Shown here: positions 58,387-64,000 of the stretch, piece by piece
How positions within the stretch are numbered: the stretch's first letter is position 1
Layout: each line of letters begins with the position of its first letter
Assembly (NCBI RefSeq): GCF_900099705.1
Contig: NZ_LT629695.1
Coordinates: forward strand, 1,922,001 to 1,986,000
Length of the DNA stretch: 64,000 nt
Source of the DNA: Agrococcus jejuensis
GTDB taxonomy: Bacteria; Actinomycetota; Actinomycetes; Actinomycetales; Microbacteriaceae
Direction of reading: 5' to 3'
Position numbers and translations under genes: made by a program
Notes under the pieces: model-generated
What the model saw: only the letters and a program-made list of their open reading frames with translations
What the model was told of the DNA's origin: nothing
Database searches by the model: none

Positions 58387-60252
58387 ATGGCACGAGCAGT
58401 CGGCATCGACCTCGGCACCACCAACTCCGTCGTCGCATTCCTCGACGCCGGTCAGCCCACCGTCATCGCCAACGCGGAGGGCTTCCGCACGACCCCCTCG
58501 GTCGTCGCCTTCGCGAAGGACGGCGAGACCCTCGTCGGCGAGCCGGCCAAGCGCCAGGCCGTCACGAACGTCGACCGCACCATCGCCTCCGTCAAGCGCC
58601 ACATCGGCACCGACTGGACGACGGCGATCGACGACAAGCGCTACACGCCGCAGGAGATCTCGGCGCGCATCCTCGGCAAGCTGAAGCGCGACGCCGAGAC
58701 GTACCTCGGCGAGCCCGTCACCGACGCCGTCATCACGGTGCCTGCCTACTTCAACGACGCCGAGCGCCAGGCCACGAAGGAGGCCGGCGAGGTCGCGGGC
58801 CTCAAGGTGCTGCGCATCATCAACGAGCCCACGGCCGCTGCCCTCGCGTACGGCCTCGACAAGGGCAAGGAGGACGAGCTCATCCTCGTCTTCGACCTCG
58901 GTGGCGGCACGTTCGACGTCTCGCTGCTCGAGGTGGGCAAGGACGACGACTTCTCGACGATCCAGGTGCGCTCGACCGCCGGCGACAACCGCCTCGGCGG
59001 CGACGACTGGGACGAGCGCGTCGTCGAGTGGCTGACGAAGAAGTTCAAGGAGTCGACGGGCGTCGACGTCTCGAGCGACAAGATCGCGAGGCAGCGCCTC
59101 AAGGAGGCCGCGGAGCAGGCGAAGAAGGAGCTCTCGTCGTCGACGTCGACGAGCATCCAGCTGCCCTACCTCTCGCTCACCGAGAACGGCCCCGCCAACC
59201 TCGACGAGACCCTCACGCGCGCGCAGTTCGAGCAGCTCACCTCCGACCTGCTCGAGCGCACCCGCAAGCCCTTCGAGGACGTCATCCGCGAGGCCGGCGT
59301 CTCGGTCGACGAGATCGCGCACGTCGTGCTCGTCGGCGGCTCGACCCGCATGCCCGCCGTCTCGGAGCTCGTGAAGAAGCTCACGGGTGGCAAGGAGCCC
59401 AACAAGGGCGTGAACCCGGATGAGGTCGTCGCCGTCGGCGCCGCCCTGCAGGCCGGCGTGCTGCGCGGCGAGCGCAAGGACGTGCTGCTCATCGACGTCA
59501 CGCCCCTGTCGCTCGGCATCGAGACCAAGGGCGGCATGATGACGAAGCTCATCGAGCGCAACACCGCCATCCCGACGAAGCGCTCGGAGACGTTCACGAC
59601 GGCCGAGGACAACCAGCCGTCCGTCGCGATCCAGGTGTTCCAGGGCGAGCGCGACTTCACGCGCGACAACAAGGCCCTCGGCACGTTCGAGCTCACGGGC
59701 ATCGCACCCGCGCCCCGCGGCATCCCGCAGGTCGAGGTCACGTTCGACATCGACGCGAACGGCATCGTGCACGTGTCCGCCAAGGACAAGGGCACGGGCA
59801 AGGAGCAGTCGATGACGATCACGGGCGGCTCGAGCCTCTCGAAGGACGACATCGAGCGCATGGTCAAGGACGCCGAGGAGAACGCCGCGGCCGACAAGGC
59901 CCGTCGCGATGCGGCCGAGACGCGCAACAACGCCGAGCAGCTCGTCTACTCGGTCGAGAAGCTGCTGACCGACAACGCCGAGCAGCTGCCCGACGACGTG
60001 AAGACCTCGGTGCAGGCCGACGTCGACGCGCTCAAGACGGCGCTCGCGGGCGACGACGACGAGGCGCTGAAGACGGCGTTCGACACGCTCAACGCGTCGC
60101 AGCAGAAGCTCGGCGAGGCGCTCTACCAGCAGCAGTCGCAGGCCGCCCCCGAGGGCGACGCCGGCGAGCAGCCGCAGGGCGAGCAGCCCGCGTCGAACGA
60201 CGACGACGTGGTCGACGCCGAGATCGTCGACGACGAGGACGAGAAGAAGTAA
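58387..60252 (+). CDS. dnaK: Hsp70 chaperone DnaK
   Basis: 621 residues. ATPase motifs G-I-D-L-G-T-T-N-S at the N-terminus, [11 protein letters not shown] and [10 protein letters not shown]; substrate domain starts after [11 protein letters not shown]-terminal tail [12 protein letters not shown] is typical. AAGGAG 8 bp upstream of the ATG at 58387. Folds proteins with GrpE and DnaJ; also corepressor of HspR in actinobacteria. First gene of the heat-shock operon. Confidence 0.99.
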   Translation: MARAVGIDLGTTNSVVAFLDAGQPTVIANAEGFRTTPSVVAFAKDGETLVGEPAKRQAVTNVDRTIASVKRHIGTDWTTAIDDKRYTPQEISARILGKLKRDAETYLGEPVTDAVITVPAYFNDAERQATKEAGEVAGLKVLRIINEPTAAALAYGLDKGKEDELILVFDLGGGTFDVSLLEVGKDDDFSTIQVRSTAGDNRLGGDDWDERVVEWLTKKFKESTGVDVSSDKIARQRLKEAAEQAKKELSSSTSTSIQLPYLSLTENGPANLDETLTRAQFEQLTSDLLERTRKPFEDVIREAGVSVDEIAHVVLVGGSTRMPAVSELVKKLTGGKEPNKGVNPDEVVAVGAALQAGVLRGERKDVLLIDVTPLSLGIETKGGMMTKLIERNTAIPTKRSETFTTAEDNQPSVAIQVFQGERDFTRDNKALGTFELTGIAPAPRGIPQVEVTFDIDANGIVHVSAKDKGTGKEQSMTITGGSSLSKDDIERMVKDAEENAAADKARRDAAETRNNAEQLVYSVEKLLTDNAEQLPDDVKTSVQADVDALKTALAGDDDEALKTAFDTLNASQQKLGEALYQQQSQAAPEGDAGEQPQGEQPASNDDDVVDAEIVDDEDEKK

Positions 60253-60257
60253 GCGCG

Positions 60258-60944
60258 ATGACCGACGACACGCAGGACGAGGGCCCCGTCTTCCGCGACA
60301 AGCGGAGGATCGACCCCGAGACCGGCGAGGCGCGCCAGAGCCCCGCGGATGCGCAGGCAGCCGCCGAGCAGGCGGCGACCGAGCAGGCGTCGGAGCAGCA
60401 GGCGGCGGATGCGGGTGCCGAGGCACCCGCGCCCGCCCCCGCAGCCGACGACCTGAGTGCCGAGGACCGGGCGCTGCTCGAGGGCGAGGCCCAGCGCCTC
60501 GCCGACGAGGCGGCGGGCGTCGAGGCGGCCATCGCGGCCGCGAACGACGAGGTGCGCAGGCTGCAGGCCGAGTACGTCAACTACCGCAACCGCGTCGAGC
60601 GCGAGCGGGCCGCCGACAAGGTGGCGACGACGGCATCCGTGCTGTCGGCGCTGCTGCCGGCGCTCGACGACCTCGATCGCGCCGACCAGCACGGCGACCT
60701 CGAGGGCTCGCCGCTCGCGATCGTCGCGCAGAAGCTGCGCGCCGCGATCGCGGGCCTCGGCCTCGAGGCCGTGGGCGTCGCGGGCGAGCCGTTCGACACG
60801 GCCGTGCACGAGGCGATCGCGCAGCTGCCGAACCCGGAGGTGACCGAGATGGTCGTCGCCGACGTCGTGCAGCGCGGCTACCGCATCGGCGAGCGCCTCG
60901 TGCGCCCCGCCAAGGTCGCCGTGTTCGTGCCTGCGGGCGAGTAG
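60258..60944 (+). CDS. grpE: Nucleotide exchange factor GrpE
   Basis: 228 residues. Disordered Ala/Gln-rich N-terminus (about 1-70), long coiled coil including Q-A-E-Y-V-N-Y-R-N-R-V-E-R-E-R, then a beta-wing with H-E-A-I-A-Q and R-P-A-K-V-A-V-F. Speeds ADP release from DnaK. 5-bp gap after dnaK and 4 bp before dnaJ. Confidence 0.97.
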   Translation: MTDDTQDEGPVFRDKRRIDPETGEARQSPADAQAAAEQAATEQASEQQAADAGAEAPAPAPAADDLSAEDRALLEGEAQRLADEAAGVEAAIAAANDEVRRLQAEYVNYRNRVERERAADKVATTASVLSALLPALDDLDRADQHGDLEGSPLAIVAQKLRAAIAGLGLEAVGVAGEPFDTAVHEAIAQLPNPEVTEMVVADVVQRGYRIGERLVRPAKVAVFVPAGE

Positions 60945-60948
60945 TCGC

Positions 60949-61899
60949 ATGGCGAGCAACGACTGGTTCGACAAGGACTTCTACAAGGTGCTCGGCGTCC
61001 AGAAGGACGTCGAGGCTGCCGACCTGAAGAAGCAGTACCGCAAGCTCGCGCGGCAGTTCCACCCCGACTCGAACCCCGGCGACGCGAAGGCGGAGGCGCG
61101 GTTCAAGGAGATCTCCGAGGCGTTCTCGGTGCTGTCCGACCCGAAGCAGCGCGAGGAGTACGACTCGGTGCGCGCCATGGCGGGTGGGCGTCCGCGCTTC
61201 GCGCCCGGCGCGCAGGGTGGCTTCGAGGACGTCTTCGGCGGCATGTTCAACCAGGGCGGCGGCCCGCGGGTGCAGTACCAGCAGAGCGACTTCGAGGACA
61301 TCCTCGGCGGCATGTTCGGCAGCGGTGGCGGCTTCGGCACCCCGCGCGCACCGCAGAGGGGTCGCGACGTCACCGCGAACGCGCAGCTCGACTTCCTCTC
61401 GGCCGTGCAGGGCGACACGCTCAAGCTCACGGTCGGAGGACGCTCGATGACCGTGAAGATCCCTGCGGGCGTGCACGACGGCCAGAAGATCCGCATCGGC
61501 GGCAAGGGCCAGGCATCCATCACGAACGGCGCGCCCGGCGACCTCATCGTCACGGTGCAGGTGCGACCGCATCCGGTGTTCCGCATGGATGGGCGCGACA
61601 TCCGCCTCGACGTGCCCGTGACGTTCGCGGAGGCCGCGCTCGGCGCCACGATCGAGGTGCCGACCGTCGGCGGCGGCACCGTGCGCCTCAAGGTCGCGCC
61701 CGGCACGCCGTCGGGTCGCGTGCTGCGCGTCAAGGGCAAGGGCGTCGCCGCCAAGCAGGGCACGGGCGATCTGCTCGCGACCGTGCAGGTCGCGGTACCG
61801 TCGCACCTGAACGCCGCGCAGCGGGATGCGCTCGAGGCGTTCGCGGCGGCCTCGGGCGACGAGTCGCCGAGGGACGACCTGCTGTCGAAGGCGAGGTGA
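60949..61899 (+). CDS. dnaJ: DnaJ/CbpA-type co-chaperone without zinc finger
   Basis: 316 residues. J domain at about 9-75 with H38-P39-D40, a Gly/Phe-rich linker (about 85-145), then the two C-terminal beta domains (G-D-L-I-V-T-V-Q-V; L-D-V-P-V-T-F-A-E-A-A-L-G). The CxxCxGxG zinc repeats are absent, so this is a class B (CbpA-like) DnaJ. In many actinobacteria the operon dnaJ has the zinc finger. Overlaps hspR by 4 bp (GTGA). Confidence 0.95.
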   Translation: MASNDWFDKDFYKVLGVQKDVEAADLKKQYRKLARQFHPDSNPGDAKAEARFKEISEAFSVLSDPKQREEYDSVRAMAGGRPRFAPGAQGGFEDVFGGMFNQGGGPRVQYQQSDFEDILGGMFGSGGGFGTPRAPQRGRDVTANAQLDFLSAVQGDTLKLTVGGRSMTVKIPAGVHDGQKIRIGGKGQASITNGAPGDLIVTVQVRPHPVFRMDGRDIRLDVPVTFAEAALGATIEVPTVGGGTVRLKVAPGTPSGRVLRVKGKGVAAKQGTGDLLATVQVAVPSHLNAAQRDALEAFAAASGDESPRDDLLSKAR

Positions 61900-62333
61900 G
61901 CGTGGGACGCATGCCGGAGGATCTCGACGAGTCGAGCCCGATCTTCTCGATCGCGGCCGCTGCCGAGCTCGCGGGCATGCATCCCCAGACGCTGCGCCAG
62001 TACGACCGCATCGGGCTCGTGCAGCCGCAGCGCACCGCGGGCAACACGCGCCGCTACTCGATGCGCGACATCGGGCAGCTGCGCCAGGTGCAGCTGCTGT
62101 CGCAGGAGGGCGTGTCGCTCGAGGGCATCCGCCGCATCCTCGACCTGTCGAACGAGGTGCGCGGGCTCAAGGAGCGCGTGCGCGAGCTCGAGGCGACGCT
62201 CGCCGACCAGGTGATCGACCGCCGCGGGCGCGTGTTCGCGGCCGGGGTCGAGGGCGTGACGTCGATCCGCTCGGGCGCGCGCCCGGCGAAGCGCAACCAG
62301 GTCGTCGTGTGGCGGCCGCTGCATCGCGGCTGA
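61896..62333 (+). CDS. hspR: Heat-shock repressor HspR (MerR family)
   Basis: 145 residues. MerR winged helix: I-F-S-I-A-A-A-A-E-L-A-G-M-H-P-Q-T-L-R-Q-Y-D (about 16-37), then N-T-R-R-Y-S-M and a coiled coil with V-R-G-L-K-E-R-V-R-E-L-E. GTG at 61896 overlaps dnaJ; GTG 61902 and ATG 61911 are alternatives. Binds the HAIR sites before dnaK, closing the feedback loop. Confidence 0.96.
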   Translation: MSVGRMPEDLDESSPIFSIAAAAELAGMHPQTLRQYDRIGLVQPQRTAGNTRRYSMRDIGQLRQVQLLSQEGVSLEGIRRILDLSNEVRGLKERVRELEATLADQVIDRRGRVFAAGVEGVTSIRSGARPAKRNQVVVWRPLHRG

Positions 62334-62376
62334 CGCGCGAAGGCCCGACCGGGTCTGGCCGGTGCATGATGGTGCC

Positions 62377-63111
62377 GTGAGCGACACCACCGCGACCCCG
62401 CCGACCGAGCCGACCCGCCCGACGTCGCCGGTGCCGGACGCACGGACCGCGGTGACGCCGCCCTCGGCACCCGCGAAGACGGCGCCCGCGAAGGCCGCGC
62501 CTACGACGACGGAGGCGGCGAAGCAGCCTGCGAAGCCCCTCACGCCGGAGCGCAAGGCTCGCCGCGGCGCGATCATCGCCGGCGCCATCGCCCTGCCGCT
62601 CGTCACGGCCGGCTTCACGCTGCTGGCCGTGCCGCTCGCGATCTGGCAGCTCGCGACGATCGTGAAGACGGTCGTCGTCGTGATCGCCAACGCCGTCGCC
62701 GGCACGGGCGCCGCAGCCGACGCGAACTCCACGCTCGCATCCATCGACCCGAACGCGATGTCGGGCATCACGATCGCGTTCGCGATCGTCGGCGCCGTGC
62801 TGCTCGTGGGCGGCGCGGTCGTGAGCGTGCTCGTGCTGCGCGCGCACGGCGTGCGGCGCCCCGGCATGGTCACGACGGTCGCGGTGCCGATGGGCACGGT
62901 CGTCGCGACGATCGTCACCGGCACGGTCGGCGCGCTCGGCGGCCTGCTGTTCGGCACGAGCGACAGCGTGAGCCAGGTGCTCGGCAACGCCGCGATCGGC
63001 ATCGCGCTCACGGCCATCGGCTCGGGCATCGCGACGATCGTCGCGGGCGCGCTCGTGTGGCTGTGGATGGCCGGCATCTTCCACGAGCGCTCGGAGCCGG
63101 CGAAGCGCTGA
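62377..63111 (+). CDS. Multi-pass membrane protein of unknown function
   Basis: 244 residues from a GTG at 62377 with CATGAT 6 nt upstream. Disordered Pro/Thr/Ala-rich N-terminus (about 1-65), then four or five hydrophobic segments with repeated I-V-G-A/T-G-T-V-G-A-L-G-G patterns. No recognised domain. It follows hspR by 43 bp but probably has its own promoter. Confidence 0.85.
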   Translation: MSDTTATPPTEPTRPTSPVPDARTAVTPPSAPAKTAPAKAAPTTTEAAKQPAKPLTPERKARRGAIIAGAIALPLVTAGFTLLAVPLAIWQLATIVKTVVVVIANAVAGTGAAADANSTLASIDPNAMSGITIAFAIVGAVLLVGGAVVSVLVLRAHGVRRPGMVTTVAVPMGTVVATIVTGTVGALGGLLFGTSDSVSQVLGNAAIGIALTAIGSGIATIVAGALVWLWMAGIFHERSEPAKR

Positions 63112-63177
63112 CGCCGCTGCGCCGCGACGTGCGGGCGCCGCCGAGCCGCGGTGCACGATCGTCCCAGCGACGAGGGG

Positions 63178-63183
63178 TACCGT
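63178..63183 (+). promoter_or_regulatory. -10 box TACCGT, leaderless promoter at right edge
   Basis: TACCGT lies 7 nt before the GTG at 63191. Confidence 0.45.
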
Positions 63184-63190
63184 CGCGTGC

Positions 63191-64000
63191 GTGAGCGAGC
63201 TCGAGGCCCCGCCGCCGCCAGGCAGCGACACCCCCGTGCCCGCCGACGTCGTCGCGAAGCCGAAGCGGCGTCGCGCCGCCGAGTCCGCGCCCGACGGCCT
63301 GGTGCCGCAGACCGCGATGGCGCAGCGCGCCGAGCGCCGCGAGCGCGACCGCCGCACGCGCGCACTGCCACCGCCGCTCGCGAATCCCATGGCGGGCGCC
63401 GTGCCGCCCTCCGTCGCGGCGCGGATGGCGTGGGAGGCCCAGCAGCGCGGCATGCAGGGCATGCCCATGGCGCCGCAGGCGGGAGGCCCGAACCCGGCCG
63501 GCCCGTACCCGGCGCCCGCCGCCCCCGTGCCGCCGCAGCCGCCGCATCCCGCATCCGCCTCGGTCGCGCTCGCGCAACCGGCACCCGTCGGCTGGTCGCC
63601 GTACGGGCAGCCGATGCCGTACGGCCAGCCGCTCGCGTACGGCGCTCCGTACGGCCAGCCGATGCCGTACGGCTACCCGGCGCCCTACGGGCCGCCGAGC
63701 CCGTACGGCCAGCCGATGCCGTACGGCGCCTACGGCCCGCCGCCCATGCCCTTCCCGCCCGTGCTGCACGCGCCGCCGAAGCGGCGGCTGACGCGCAGGC
63801 AGACGGGCGCCGCGCTGCTCGGCTCGCTCGTCGGGCAGCTGCTGCTCGCGCTCGCGACCCACCTGTTCGTCACCGCCGCCATCGTGCTGCTGCTCTGGGG
63901 CTCCTTCTCCGAGGGCGGCACGAGCGGCCTCGACGCGCTCGAGGCCGACAGCCTCACCGACCTCGTGGCGTTCTGGGCCGATCCGGCGCGCATCCCGCTC
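63191..64000 (+). CDS. Proline-rich membrane protein with PYGQPM repeats (3' end outside window)
   Basis: 270 codons are open to the window edge, so the stop is not seen. Residues 1-65 are charged (P-K-R-R-R-A-A-E). From about 134 to 190 P-Y-G-Q-P-M and its variants (P-Y-G-Y-P, P-Y-G-P-P) recur at least six times, followed by K-R-R-L-T-R-R and a membrane helix (about 205-235). Such Pro/Tyr/Gly heads on membrane proteins are common in actinobacteria. Start supported by TACCGT 7 nt upstream. Function unknown. Confidence 0.8.
   Translation, partial: MSELEAPPPPGSDTPVPADVVAKPKRRRAAESAPDGLVPQTAMAQRAERRERDRRTRALPPPLANPMAGAVPPSVAARMAWEAQQRGMQGMPMAPQAGGPNPAGPYPAPAAPVPPQPPHPASASVALAQPAPVGWSPYGQPMPYGQPLAYGAPYGQPMPYGYPAPYGPPSPYGQPMPYGAYGPPPMPFPPVLHAPPKRRLTRRQTGAALLGSLVGQLLLALATHLFVTAAIVLLLWGSFSEGGTSGLDALEADSLTDLVAFWADPARIPL

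Noticed and set aside
1..64000. tRNA, rRNA or riboswitch genes
   Set aside because: No cloverleaf with a GTTCGAATC-type T arm, no rRNA-like stretch and no known riboswitch core was seen; a search with covariance models would be decisive.

Overview
The window is very GC-rich and densely coded, with C/G-ending codons, many GTG starts, no introns, tRNA or rRNA genes. Gene content points to an actinobacterium, most likely of the family Microbacteriaceae (an Agrococcus-like organism is my best guess, by inference): NucS mismatch endonuclease, a dnaK-grpE-dnaJ-hspR operon with HAIR operators, YtxH/holin-X/DUF3618 envelope genes, a bacterial GPP34 protein, LPxTG surface proteins and many apparently leaderless genes whose TANNNT -10 box sits 6-7 nt before the start codon.

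Layout. 1-13150: two giant tandem CshA-type repeat adhesins, each ending in LPRTG, a membrane helix and RRRR, and each followed by a nearly identical terminator. 13276-16070: winged-helix protein, ArsR repressor and MFS exporter. 16280-19961: hemB and hemL (tetrapyrrole synthesis), a small unknown protein, nucS. 20008-26344: MFS transporter, L7/L12-like protein, ABC exporter pair, GPP34 protein, MATE transporter. 26459-30590: flavin monooxygenase pair of the sulfur-scavenging type, divergent from an MHS-family transporter. 30890-36414: a receptor with a degenerate nucleotide-cyclase domain overlapping an MscS-type channel that carries a degenerate cyclic-nucleotide-binding-like domain, then an M13 peptidase. 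36695-39375: envelope operon, acetyltransferase, PPOX-fold protein, thioesterase. 39398-41946: three-gene operon that looks like a split WXG100-type polymorphic toxin with its immunity protein. 42072-48723: FAD oxidoreductase divergent from an unusually long PutA. 48834-54816: acetyltransferase, lipoprotein, DUF368 lipid-carrier transporter, UMF1-type MFS, KhtT/KhtU-like cation antiporter. 55018-57941: cupin, DUF899 protein, two tandem DUF1345 membrane proteins. 58017-62333: heat-shock operon. 62377-64000: two membrane proteins, the second cut by the window edge.

The intergenic gaps are unusual. At least eight families of palindromic modules (called A to H here) fill most gaps longer than about 70 bp. 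Families A and B are built from short words such as GACTGGTC/GACCAGTC and GGTCACT/AGTGACC joined in different orders; family D is a 75-bp long hairpin found five times; family E occurs three times, once inside a coding sequence. No transposase, cas gene or phage module accompanies them.

The most interesting candidates for new biology are the sensor/channel operon at 30890-34464, in which cyclase and nucleotide-binding domains appear to have lost their key residues together; the split toxin operon at 39398-41946; and the modular palindromes.
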